A DNA stretch of 64,000 bases. It comes from an uncultured Pelagibacteraceae bacterium. Its GTDB lineage: Bacteria > Pseudomonadota > Alphaproteobacteria > Pelagibacterales > Pelagibacteraceae. The translations under genes and the position numbers were made by a program. Location: the NCBI GenBank assembly GCA_902586485.1, contig CACIHO010000005.1:34484-98483 (forward strand), read 5' to 3'. The notes beneath the pieces are model-generated. The model was given only the letters and a program-made list of their open reading frames with translations, did not search any database and was not told the DNA's origin. Within the stretch, counting starts at the first letter, position 1; each line of letters opens with the position of its first letter. Shown here one piece after another: positions 1 to 8,240 of the stretch.

Positions 1-608
1 TTATTTTTGAAGAAAATATTATCTATAAATAAATCCCCATGAATAATACCTTTAGGCAATCGTTTAGGCCAATTTTTACTAATATCTTTAAAATTATTTT
101 TTAAGAATATTTTTAAATTTGAAAACTTTTTTGACTTAAACTTAATACTTTCCAACAAAGGTTTTAAATTCCTGATACCCATAGAATTTTTTCTATTAAG
201 CTTCATTTTATTTGTGACCATATGCATTCGAGCAATTGTTTTACCAATTGCATAACAATCATTTATATTTAATATTTTTTTATCCTTACCCTCCAAGAAT
301 GACACGATACATGCAGTTTTATTTTTTAATTTAATAATATAATTATTATTCTTAGTTTTAAGTGGTTTGGGACAATTTATTTTTGAACTATTCAAATTAT
401 CCATTAATTTCATAAAAAAAGGTATGTCTTTAGGTAAAACTCTTTTTTCAAAAATAGTTAATATATATTTTCTCTTTTTTAATTTTAGAAGATAATTAGT
501 GTTTTCTATTCCTTGCTTAATACCTTTAAAACTTATTATTTTATCAATATTAAAATTTTTATTAATAATATTAATTTCTTTTTTATTTATTTTAGTATAA
601 ACAGCCAT
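1..608 (-). CDS. thrB: Homoserine kinase ThrB (partial, 3' end outside window)
   Basis: Phosphorylates L-homoserine with ATP in threonine synthesis. Reading the minus strand from the ATG at 608 gives an open frame of about 202 codons that runs off the left edge, so the C-terminal part is missing. The N-terminus MAVYTKINKKE, the segment GIENTNYLL and the segment IIHGDLFIDNIFF near the window edge match the aminoglycoside-phosphotransferase-like homoserine kinase family; HGDLFxDN is the catalytic-loop motif of that fold. It begins 3 bases after the ispH stop, so it is very likely co-transcribed with ispH and the carotenoid genes. A different APH-fold kinase is possible, but the order ispH-thrB supports the call. 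Confidence 0.85.
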   Translation of the reverse strand, partial: MAVYTKINKKEINIINKNFNIDKIISFKGIKQGIENTNYLLKLKKRKYILTIFEKRVLPKDIPFFMKLMDNLNSSKINCPKPLKTKNNNYIIKLKNKTACIVSFLEGKDKKILNINDCYAIGKTIARMHMVTNKMKLNRKNSMGIRNLKPLLESIKFKSKKFSNLKIFLKNNFKDISKNWPKRLPKGIIHGDLFIDNIFFKN

Positions 609-611
609 TTT

Positions 612-1556
612 TTAATTTAATTTTTTAGGAACTTTAAATACTACATCTTCTTTAATTATTTCAACTTCATCAATACTTATAGAAAATTTTTTTTTCAAAT
701 CATTAATAAAATTTTCAACCAATATTTCTGGCGCAGATGCTCCTGAAGATATACCTATAGTATTACAATTTTCTATTTGACCAAACGGTATTGAACTTTC
801 TGAGTGAATAAGATGCGAATTTTCACAGCCAGATTTTTTTGCCACCTCAACAAGCCTAACAGAATTCGAGGAGTTTCTACTTCCAATAACAAAAAACATA
901 TCACAATTTTTTGCAATATTTTTTACTGCCATTTGACGATTAGTAGTTGCATAACAAATATCTTCTCTCATTGGCTCTTTTATATAAGGAAAATTATCTC
1001 TCAAAATTTTAATTATTTCTTTTGTGTCATCAACTGACAAAGTGGTCTGAGTAATATACGCTAATTTTTTGTTTAGTTTATTTTTATAGTTTGTAGCCTC
1101 TTCCTCATTTTGTATTAGATCTATAGAACCTTCTTTTAATTGACCCATAGTCCCAATAACTTCAGGATGATTTTTATGACCAATTAAAATTATATGGTAA
1201 CCAGCTTTACTAAGATTTTCTGCCTCTCTATGAACTTTAGAAACAAGTGGACATGTAGCATCAACATAAGTCATTTTATAATTTTTTGCATCTTCAGGTA
1301 TTTTTTTTGGAACACCATGTGCTGAAAAAATTACTGGTCTTGATTTATCCTTTATCTCCTCCAGCTCTTCAACAAATATGGCTCCTTTATTTTTTAAATC
1401 ATCTACGACATACTTATTATGTACTATTTCATGACGCACATAAACTGGAGCGCCAAATTTCTGAATAGATTTCTCTACAATTTCAATTGCTCTTTCTACT
1501 CCAGCACAGAATCCGCGAGGTGCGGATAATAATATTTTTAATTCTTTATGTTTCAT
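612..1556 (-). CDS. ispH: 4-hydroxy-3-methylbut-2-enyl diphosphate reductase IspH
   Basis: Last enzyme of the MEP isoprenoid pathway; reduces HMBPP to IPP and DMAPP in the cytoplasm using a [4Fe-4S] cluster. The 314-residue protein has the usual length. The three expected cluster cysteines are visible in APRGFCAGVERAI (Cys17), in DATCPLVSKVH near residue 101 and in DICYATTNRQ near residue 200; the C-terminal GISSGASAPE is also typical. It overlaps the end of blh by 11 bases and is followed by thrB after 3 bases. Its place directly downstream of crtIBY-blh means the C5 precursor enzyme and the carotenoid enzymes can be made from one transcript. Confidence 0.97.
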   Translation of the reverse strand: MKHKELKILLSAPRGFCAGVERAIEIVEKSIQKFGAPVYVRHEIVHNKYVVDDLKNKGAIFVEELEEIKDKSRPVIFSAHGVPKKIPEDAKNYKMTYVDATCPLVSKVHREAENLSKAGYHIILIGHKNHPEVIGTMGQLKEGSIDLIQNEEEATNYKNKLNKKLAYITQTTLSVDDTKEIIKILRDNFPYIKEPMREDICYATTNRQMAVKNIAKNCDMFFVIGSRNSSNSVRLVEVAKKSGCENSHLIHSESSIPFGQIENCNTIGISSGASAPEILVENFINDLKKKFSISIDEVEIIKEDVVFKVPKKLN

Positions 1557-2481
1557 TTTTTTCTAAAAAATATTCCAGCAATATATGTGGAAAGGTTAAA
1601 GACGCCAAACCTATAAATATTATTTTTAAAATTGCACTATCTAAATTGTATGAATTATTTAGCAGATAAAGAGCAATAAAAGAAAAAACAGCTGTTAAAA
1701 TTGTTAAAGGTAAAGCTTTTTTAACAAACAATCTAAATCCATTAATTATACTATTTGGATCAAGATCAACAGCTAACGAAATTGAATGTCTAATCGAGTG
1801 TAAAAAACAGAAATAAACAGTAAACGCTATTAGTGGAGATAGATAGTAATTTAATATTAAAATTGAAAAATAATCTAAAAAAACTACAAATTTTTTGATT
1901 TCAAAATCTTTTAAGAAAAGAAAAATACTAGATAGAGTACTGCACAATATTCCTATTTGAATTACATTATTTGTCTCAATAAAATTTAAACTTGAATAAA
2001 ATACCTCATCATCGATTAATAATAATTTGAAAATCTCTATTGTTTCCTGAAAATGAAAATACAAAGGAGCAAGTATAATTAAAAATCCTTTAAAAAAATA
2101 AAGTATTTGAGTGAAATAAGATTTATCATTAATCAAAAATTGTGTATCTTCTTTTCCAAAGTGGTAGGAGGCGATTATTAAAAAAACTATTAAAGTTATT
2201 GATGGTAACAGTATCCAAGTTATTATAACTAATGCCGAAATTAAAATATATGTAATATAGAATATATAATTTGATTTTAGATGAAACAATTTAAGCAGTT
2301 TTTTACCTTTAATATGATCTAATGAACCATGGGAAACCCCTACAAATAAAATTAAAAGTAAACACAAAATTGATGAAATATTAAAATTATTAAACTTGAA
2401 AAGTAAAATACAAAAAATGTTTACAACAAAGAAAAAAATAAATGAATGATTTAGATTTATTTTTTTTATTTTATTGTTCAT
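1546..2481 (-). CDS. blh: Beta-carotene 15,15'-dioxygenase, Brp/Blh family
   Basis: Cleaves beta-carotene into two retinal molecules, the chromophore of proteorhodopsin. The 311-residue protein is a multi-spanning membrane protein, mostly hydrophobic segments rich in Ile, Leu and Phe. The histidine motifs typical of the family are present: GVSHGSLDH near residue 50, SYHFGKED near 105 and FLHSIRHS near 225; these are the candidate iron ligands. It lies 1 base after the crtY stop and overlaps ispH, so it is the last step of a crtI-crtB-crtY-blh operon. No rhodopsin gene is found in this window, so the retinal must serve a rhodopsin encoded elsewhere; that last point is inference. Confidence 0.93.
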   Translation of the reverse strand: MNNKIKKINLNHSFIFFFVVNIFCILLFKFNNFNISSILCLLLILFVGVSHGSLDHIKGKKLLKLFHLKSNYIFYITYILISALVIITWILLPSITLIVFLIIASYHFGKEDTQFLINDKSYFTQILYFFKGFLIILAPLYFHFQETIEIFKLLLIDDEVFYSSLNFIETNNVIQIGILCSTLSSIFLFLKDFEIKKFVVFLDYFSILILNYYLSPLIAFTVYFCFLHSIRHSISLAVDLDPNSIINGFRLFVKKALPLTILTAVFSFIALYLLNNSYNLDSAILKIIFIGLASLTFPHILLEYFLEKNET

Positions 2482-2482
2482 T

Positions 2483-3547
2483 TTAAATTAATTCTTTTAA
2501 AAATTTCCACTTTGGCATTTTTAGAATTACTTCTAAATCTTCAAAAAAACTGCTTTTATTTGATAAAAAATTGATAGCTGTTTTAGGTTTTGAATTAAAA
2601 ACTTTAAAAAATATATTTCCCATTTCATTGGAATTATTTTTAAGAACCCTTAATAAGATTTTATCTAAAAAATCATATTTTGAATTAATTTTAAATAAAT
2701 TTACATTTTTAATATTTTCTATGTTTTCTCTTATATATTTACTCTGTTCTTGAATATTTAAGAACGTATAACCCGTACTTAATCTAGTCATGCCTCCTGC
2801 TGAGCCTATGTAGATTTCATTTGATTTACTTACATTTTTTTGTCTAAAAAGTGGGATTGCTCCAGTTTCTTTAAAATTAATTTTACAGTTTCTGACATTT
2901 AGATGTTTACTCAAATAATTGTCAATTTGTTCATCATAATCTTTCAGTTTTTCATTATTTAGCTCAGATATCCAAGTAGTTTCAACTAATGCATTTCTTT
3001 TAGTAAATGGTAGAGTATAAAAAAAATGAACTTTGTTTCTCTGATCGCAAGCAAAGTCCATCAAATTGAATATTTCGTTATCAAAAAAGTCTTTATCTGT
3101 TTCTATTTCAACTCCACAAAAGTGTTGCCATAACTCACTCTGTTTATTCTCAAAATTAGGTACACTATTAAATACAATTGAATTTGATTTATCTATTTCA
3201 TCAATACTTTTAAAAAACTGAATATTTTTATTTAATTTAAGTTTTGAAAGTATTTTTTCGTAGAAAATTCCACTATCAATTGTTTGATATGGTGTAGGTT
3301 CGCAATCTATATATTTCGTATTATTGGGTGTATTTATTGTAAAATTATTCCAACTCTTTTTGACACAGTCATCGAAGTTATGTGATAAAACTTTCCAAAA
3401 TGACCAAGTTTTATCTCTTTTATAATCTTCTCTTGGCTCAATGATTGCCAAAGTTTTATCTTTTAATTTTTCATAAACTTCCAGCTCATATGCCAATGAA
3501 AGGCCTGCGCAACCTCCACCAATAATTATGTAATCAAATTCTTTCAT
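2483..3547 (-). CDS. crtY: Lycopene beta-cyclase CrtY
   Basis: Cyclises both ends of lycopene to give beta-carotene. The protein of 354 residues starts with a Rossmann dinucleotide-binding motif, DYIIIGGGCAGLSLAYE, as in the flavin-dependent CrtY family, and carries the cyclase segment GGMTRLSTGYTF near residue 255. The length is close to that of bacterial CrtY (about 380 residues). It overlaps crtB by 14 bases and is followed by blh after 1 base, so translation is probably coupled along crtB-crtY-blh. The heterodimeric CrtYc/CrtYd type is excluded by the FAD-motif N-terminus. Confidence 0.93.
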   Translation of the reverse strand: MKEFDYIIIGGGCAGLSLAYELEVYEKLKDKTLAIIEPREDYKRDKTWSFWKVLSHNFDDCVKKSWNNFTINTPNNTKYIDCEPTPYQTIDSGIFYEKILSKLKLNKNIQFFKSIDEIDKSNSIVFNSVPNFENKQSELWQHFCGVEIETDKDFFDNEIFNLMDFACDQRNKVHFFYTLPFTKRNALVETTWISELNNEKLKDYDEQIDNYLSKHLNVRNCKINFKETGAIPLFRQKNVSKSNEIYIGSAGGMTRLSTGYTFLNIQEQSKYIRENIENIKNVNLFKINSKYDFLDKILLRVLKNNSNEMGNIFFKVFNSKPKTAINFLSNKSSFFEDLEVILKMPKWKFLKELI

Positions 3548-4385
3548 TTAAATTTATTTCTTCATTAATTAAATTATGATCATGATTAATATTATCATCG
3601 TTTTTACTTATAAGTGATAACTTAATTAAGTCAAAAATAGATAAAAAAGTTTCAATAATTTTTTCAATATTTGAAACATAAATTTTTCCTGACTTTTTAT
3701 AATTTTCTATGTTTTGTTTATTTAAAATTTTATATCCTATTTTTCTATAAACTCTTCTTGCAACTAAAATAGAAAATCTGAAACTTAAGGGTATCTCTTT
3801 TATAGAATAAAATGAGTTTTCATAAAACTTTTCTGAAAGATTGATTGTATTTTTTATGTCCTCAAAACTTTCATTGATATAAAATCTATTATTTTCTTTA
3901 TCTTCCAGAACATCTCTAGAAATATTAGTTAATTGCATAGCAATACCAAGATCAATAGCTGATTTTAAAGATTGTTCTTTTTGAACGTTCAATATTTTAG
4001 CCATCATCAATCCAACGGTTCCAGCAACCCTATAGGAATATATTAATAATTCTTTTTTTGAATTAAGTTTAACATTTTCTTTTATATCAGAATTAATACC
4101 CTCAAATAAATCATCTACAATTTTAGTAGAAATATTAAATTCATTAATTAGATTCCACATATTTTTTATAATTGGGTCATCATAATTTTTGTTTATAAAA
4201 TTATTTCTAAATTTAATAAAATTATCTTTTTTTACTTCAATCTTATTTTCATCATCAGCAATATTATCTGCTTCTCTGCAAAAATCATAAAGCGCAGAGC
4301 ATTTTTCATAGGTTTTTTTTGGTAAAAAAAAACCTGCCCAATTAAAAGATTTTGCGTAAATGGCTAAATAATTTTTTGTTAACAT
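3534..4385 (-). CDS. crtB: Phytoene synthase CrtB
   Basis: Condenses two geranylgeranyl diphosphates to phytoene, the first committed carotenoid step. The 283-residue protein has the two aspartate-rich motifs of squalene/phytoene synthases: DFCREADNIADDE near residue 30 and QLTNISRDVLED near residue 155, plus YRVAGTVGLMMA in between. Its start codon shares one base with the crtI stop, and its end overlaps crtY by 14 bases. The substrate-forming crtE (GGPP synthase) is not in this operon or elsewhere in the window. Confidence 0.95.
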   Translation of the reverse strand: MLTKNYLAIYAKSFNWAGFFLPKKTYEKCSALYDFCREADNIADDENKIEVKKDNFIKFRNNFINKNYDDPIIKNMWNLINEFNISTKIVDDLFEGINSDIKENVKLNSKKELLIYSYRVAGTVGLMMAKILNVQKEQSLKSAIDLGIAMQLTNISRDVLEDKENNRFYINESFEDIKNTINLSEKFYENSFYSIKEIPLSFRFSILVARRVYRKIGYKILNKQNIENYKKSGKIYVSNIEKIIETFLSIFDLIKLSLISKNDDNINHDHNLINEEINLNERI

Positions 4386-5845
4386 TAAAATAATTTATCT
4401 AAAACTTTTGCTGAAGAGAGAACACCTGGTACCCCAGCACCTGGATGTGTGCCTGCACCAACAAAGTACAAACCATCATATATTTCTGATTTATTATGAA
4501 ATCTAAAGTATGCAGATTGTGTAAATTTAGGTTGAATTGAAAAACCTGATCCAAATTTTGTATTTAATTCTTTTTCAAAGTAATCAGGTGTTAGATAAAA
4601 GTCTTCAACTATATTGTTTTTAAGATCCGGCATTAAGTCTTTTTCCATTTTTTCAATTACAAGTTTTTTCATTTTCTCACCTTCAGTTTCCCAATTTATT
4701 TTTGACTGATTGTTAGGAACAGGCACTAACACATAAAAACAATCATTTCCCTCTGGAGCCATAGTTTTATCAGTCGCTGTAGGTCTGTGAAGATAATAGC
4801 TAATATCGTTATTTAATTTTTTTTTATCAAATATGTCATCAAGATGTTCTTTATACTTGTTTCCAAACTTTATTGTATGATGTTCAACATTCTCATAAAT
4901 TCTTTTTGTTCCAAAATAGTAAACAAATAAGCCCATAGAATATTCCATTCGATTTTTTTTCCAATTAAACAACATGGAATTCTCGTTACTTTTGCTTAAC
5001 ATTTTTTCATAAAATGCAGGTGGATCTGCATTACAAACAACATTATCTGCACCAATTTCATTTCCATTATTTAATTTTACGCCACTTATTTTATTATTTT
5101 TTGTTATAATTTCCGTCACTTCACTTTTTTTTATTATTTCAATACCAACTTCATTCATTAACTTTTCAAAACCTTTGATTATATTTCCTGTTCCTCCAAC
5201 TGAATAATGTATTCCCCATTTTTTTTCTAAATAAAGGATTAATCCATAAATAGAAGTGGTGGTAAAAGGATTTCCCCCAACTAGTAAAGGATGCATGCTA
5301 AGCATTCTTCTTAATTTTTCATTTTTTATATAAGATGAAACAAGTGAGTAAACTGATTTATAACTTTTAAGTTTTAATAGAGCAGGTAATTGTTGCATCA
5401 TTACAAAAGGCTTATCAAATGGCACATCTGCAAGTTCTAAAAAACCTTTATCAAATATTTTTTTTGTAAAATTAACTAATTTCTCATATCCTTTCACATC
5501 TTCTTTGCTAAGCTTCTCAATTTGGTCTTTCATTTCAATTTCGTTACCTGAATAGTTAAATTTAGTTTTGTCTTCAAAAATAAATTGGTACCAAATTTTA
5601 AGTGGGGTTAATTCTATATAATTCTTGGGATCTTTATTGAATAACTCAAACAATTCATTAATTAAATATGGCGCAGTAATTACTGTTGGTCCTGCATCAT
5701 ATATAAATCCATTTCTTTTAAAAACTCTTGCTCTACCACCTAGGTCCGGATGTTTTTCTATTAATTTTACTTTATGTCCTTTTGCTTTAAGTCTTAGTGC
5801 TGCTGCAATTCCACCAAATCCTGATCCAATGACTATAGAGTTCAT
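4385..5845 (-). CDS. crtI: Phytoene desaturase CrtI
   Basis: Converts phytoene to lycopene by successive desaturations at the membrane. The 486-residue protein has the N-terminal FAD motif GSGFGGIAAALRLKAKGH and the C-terminal bacterial-type phytoene dehydrogenase signature around VGAGTHPGAGVPGVLSSAK, with PATDKTMAPEGNDCFYVL-like sequence near residue 360. Length is normal. It is the first crt gene and starts 39 bases downstream of the stop of the ATP synthase b gene. I see no convincing terminator hairpin in those 39 bases, so read-through from the atp genes is plausible. A weak AT-rich -10-like TATAAA occurs in the gap but without a good -35 element. Confidence 0.95.
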   Translation of the reverse strand: MNSIVIGSGFGGIAAALRLKAKGHKVKLIEKHPDLGGRARVFKRNGFIYDAGPTVITAPYLINELFELFNKDPKNYIELTPLKIWYQFIFEDKTKFNYSGNEIEMKDQIEKLSKEDVKGYEKLVNFTKKIFDKGFLELADVPFDKPFVMMQQLPALLKLKSYKSVYSLVSSYIKNEKLRRMLSMHPLLVGGNPFTTTSIYGLILYLEKKWGIHYSVGGTGNIIKGFEKLMNEVGIEIIKKSEVTEIITKNNKISGVKLNNGNEIGADNVVCNADPPAFYEKMLSKSNENSMLFNWKKNRMEYSMGLFVYYFGTKRIYENVEHHTIKFGNKYKEHLDDIFDKKKLNNDISYYLHRPTATDKTMAPEGNDCFYVLVPVPNNQSKINWETEGEKMKKLVIEKMEKDLMPDLKNNIVEDFYLTPDYFEKELNTKFGSGFSIQPKFTQSAYFRFHNKSEIYDGLYFVGAGTHPGAGVPGVLSSAKVLDKLF

Positions 5846-5884
5846 TTTAATAATTTATAGCTTTTTTGAAAAATTGTAAGTCTA

Positions 5885-6382
5885 TTATGAGTTAATTTTT
5901 TTTAACTCTGCTTTGGTTTCATCTAAATTTTTTTGAAACACAGCATCTAATTTTGACTTATTTACAGATGTAGTTATAATTTTTTTAACTGAGTCCACTG
6001 CAATTTTAATTGATGCATCCTTAATTTCTTTTAAAGCCGCTTCTTTCATCTGACTTATTTTATTTTCAGCTAAATTTTTTTTAATTTCTGATGATTTATG
6101 AAACTTATCATTCATCTCAATTATTAATCTATCTGCATCTTTTTTGGCGTTTTCAAGAATTTCGTTACTAACAGACTGAGCTTTATCTAATTTTTTTTGT
6201 GAGTTATCTAATAGCTTTTTTGCCTCAGTTCTTAACTTTTCACTTTCATCAATTTCATTTTTAATGTCAGATATCATTTTATCTAACATTCCAGAAATTT
6301 TTTGAGGAATTTTAAGATAAATTAACGCTCCAAAAAAAATAATAAATGATACGGCTACCCAAAATGTTGCATCAATTGCCAT
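5885..6382 (-). CDS. atpF: F0 ATP synthase subunit b
   Basis: Peripheral stalk subunit that links the membrane sector to F1. I place the start at the ATG at 6382 (MAIDATFWVAVSF), because GGAG lies 8 bases upstream of it; the open frame extends 13 codons further with no better site. One N-terminal membrane helix (residues about 5-25) is followed by a long charged coiled coil rich in Lys, Glu and Asp, ending in LKKINS, the normal layout of subunit b. It overlaps the b' gene by 11 bases, so the two stalk subunits are likely translationally coupled. The F1 genes (atpHAGDC) are not in the window, as expected for alphaproteobacteria with split operons. Confidence 0.9.
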   Translation of the reverse strand: MAIDATFWVAVSFIIFFGALIYLKIPQKISGMLDKMISDIKNEIDESEKLRTEAKKLLDNSQKKLDKAQSVSNEILENAKKDADRLIIEMNDKFHKSSEIKKNLAENKISQMKEAALKEIKDASIKIAVDSVKKIITTSVNKSKLDAVFQKNLDETKAELKKINS

Positions 6383-6962
6383 AGTATTTATCTCCATTTC
6401 TTTTAGATAGATCGTCAACAATTGCAGATATACTACTATTATTTACTTCAGCTCCAATTAGTTTTTGCAATAACTCAGATGAAGTCTCAATAGCAATTTT
6501 ATTTATTTTATCTGGCGCTTTTTTTCTTAATACATCTATTTCTTTTTCAGCCTCAGAAATTTCATTATCAATTTGCTTATCAAGTACTTCTCTCTTTGCA
6601 CCAATGTCTTTTAGTGCTTTTTCTCTTGCTTGATTAAAAATACTAGTAGCCTTAAGTTTGCTTTTAGATATAATTTCATCGTATTCTTTTAGTTTTGCGT
6701 CACTATCTTCTCTTTGTTTCTCAGCAGCCTCAATATTTTCTAATATTTGAGATTTTCTCGATTCTAAATTGTTACTAATTTTTGGAAGTATTAGTTTAGA
6801 TAAAACTAAATACATAATACCAAAAGAAAGTATTAGCCAAAAAATTTGAGAAACCCAAAACTCTGGATTTAATTGAGGCATACCCCCGCTTTCAGCTGCA
6901 AAAGCTTCTTTAATAAAAAAGAAGCTAAAAAATATTGACTGAAAATATATTTTTTTAACCAT
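6372..6962 (-). CDS. atpG: F0 ATP synthase subunit b'
   Basis: Second stalk subunit, paired with b in alphaproteobacteria and phototrophs. The start chosen is the ATG at 6962 (MVKKIYFQS), 4 bases after the atpE stop; a TTG 5 codons upstream would overlap atpE. Before the usual membrane helix (about residues 35-55, PEFWVSQIFWLILSFGIMYL) there is an additional hydrophobic N-terminus ending in EAFAAESGG that looks like a cleavable signal peptide. The remainder is a charged coiled coil. The symbol for b' varies between genomes (atpG, atpF2, atpX). Confidence 0.88.
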   Translation of the reverse strand: MVKKIYFQSIFFSFFFIKEAFAAESGGMPQLNPEFWVSQIFWLILSFGIMYLVLSKLILPKISNNLESRKSQILENIEAAEKQREDSDAKLKEYDEIISKSKLKATSIFNQAREKALKDIGAKREVLDKQIDNEISEAEKEIDVLRKKAPDKINKIAIETSSELLQKLIGAEVNNSSISAIVDDLSKRNGDKYYGN

Positions 6963-6966
6963 CAAT

Positions 6967-7194
6967 TTAAAACGCAAAGAGAATGATTAACGCAACTACC
7001 AATCCGAATAATCCTGTAGCTTCTGCAAGTGCGAAACCTAAGAGTAAGTTAGGAAATTGTTTTTGTGCTGCAGATGGATTTCTCATTGCACCAGACAAAT
7101 AATTTCCAAAAATTATTCCTATACCAACACCGGCTCCAGCTAAAGCAATTGCTGCTAAACCTGCTCCGATCATTTTTGCTGCTTCTAATTCCAT
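6967..7194 (-). CDS. atpE: F0 ATP synthase subunit c (proteolipid ring)
   Basis: Forms the rotating c-ring in the membrane. The 75-residue protein is two hydrophobic helices joined by the polar loop MRNPSAAQKQ. The proton-carrying carboxylate is the Glu in FALAEATGLF of helix 2, and helix 1 carries GAGVGIGIIFG. It lacks an obvious sodium-site pattern, so proton coupling is inferred. A strong Shine-Dalgarno sequence, AGGAGG (7200-7205 on the complementary strand), lies 5 bases upstream of the ATG, one of the best ribosome binding sites in the window and fitting for a subunit needed in many copies. Confidence 0.96.
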   Translation of the reverse strand: MELEAAKMIGAGLAAIALAGAGVGIGIIFGNYLSGAMRNPSAAQKQFPNLLLGFALAEATGLFGLVVALIILFAF

Positions 7195-7211
7195 TATATC
7201 CTCCTCTGTTA

Positions 7212-7946
7212 TTAATGGTGTAAATTTAATGCATCATTTAAATAGATGCAGGTTAAGATTGCAAAAACATAAGCTTGAAGAAAAGCAACTAAGATCTCCA
7301 AACCAGTTAACGCAACCGAAAAACTTAGTGGAAGCCACCCACCAACTATTCCAAGGCTAATTACAAAGCCTCCGAAAACTTTCATCATAGTATGACCAGC
7401 CATCATATTGGCAAATAATCTCACTGATAAACTTATAGGTCTACTTAAATAAGAAATAATTTCTATAATAACAATTAAAGGGAGTAATACTGCAGGCACT
7501 CCACTTGGAACAAATAATTTTAAATACCCAAATCCATGTTTAGTAAAGCCAATTACAGTCACTCCAATAAATATAAATGCTGCTAGCACAAATGTTACAA
7601 TGATATGACTAGTTACAGTGAAAGTATAAGGTATCATTCCAAACATGTTACAAAATAAAACAAACATGAATAGAGAGAATATAAATGCAAAGTATGGTTT
7701 AGCTTTCGATCCAGCTGTATCGCTTATCATTTTGGATACAAAGGTATAGCTAAGTTCTGCTAATAATTGAATTTTGTTTGGTAGTATTGAATTTTTTTTT
7801 GATCCTAAATTAAAGATTAACAAAATAGATACAGTACTTATAATCATAAACAAACTTGCGTTTGTAAATGATATGTCGAATGCTCCAACTTTAATTTCTG
7901 GTCCAATTCTATAAACGTTGAATTGGGACATAGGATTTGCTGCCAT
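7212..7946 (-). CDS. atpB: F0 ATP synthase subunit a
   Basis: Membrane stator that forms the proton half-channels against the c-ring. The 244-residue protein has about five membrane segments and the conserved arginine helix SVRLFANMMAGH near residue 170, together with the C-terminal LEILVAFLQAYVFAILT. Length and motifs are normal. It lies 17 bases before atpE and 9 bases after atpI in the transcription order atpI-atpB-atpE-b'-b. Confidence 0.96.
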   Translation of the reverse strand: MAANPMSQFNVYRIGPEIKVGAFDISFTNASLFMIISTVSILLIFNLGSKKNSILPNKIQLLAELSYTFVSKMISDTAGSKAKPYFAFIFSLFMFVLFCNMFGMIPYTFTVTSHIIVTFVLAAFIFIGVTVIGFTKHGFGYLKLFVPSGVPAVLLPLIVIIEIISYLSRPISLSVRLFANMMAGHTMMKVFGGFVISLGIVGGWLPLSFSVALTGLEILVAFLQAYVFAILTCIYLNDALNLHH

Positions 7947-7955
7947 AATACTTAT

Positions 7956-8231
7956 TTATTTTTGCATTTTTTTTGCAGATCTAATAACATTGGTTATTCC
8001 AGCAACTACACCAACAAAAAAAAAAATTAATATAAACCAGGGTTTAGTACCAAAGGTCTTGTCAAAAATAAACCCAATAATTGTCCCCACAGCCACTGCA
8101 GAAACGAGTTCTGTGCTCAATTTGAATGCAGTTCCTATAGGTGAGGGGTCATTCTTCTTATTGTAGAGATTTTTCTTTGAAATCTTGCTTTTTGCAATCT
8201 CTAAGCGAGTTTTGAAAGGGTCTTTTGGCAT
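7956..8231 (-). CDS. atpI: ATP synthase accessory protein AtpI
   Basis: Small membrane protein encoded first in F0 operons; in other bacteria it helps c-ring assembly or ion supply and is not part of the final complex. The 91 residues comprise a basic N-terminal stretch (KTRLEIAKSKISKKN) and two membrane helices separated by the short loop DKTFGTKPW, the layout of the AtpI/synthase-gene-1 family. It starts 9 bases after the smc stop. Confidence 0.85.
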   Translation of the reverse strand: MPKDPFKTRLEIAKSKISKKNLYNKKNDPSPIGTAFKLSTELVSAVAVGTIIGFIFDKTFGTKPWFILIFFFVGVVAGITNVIRSAKKMQK

Positions 8232-8240
8232 TTATATAGT

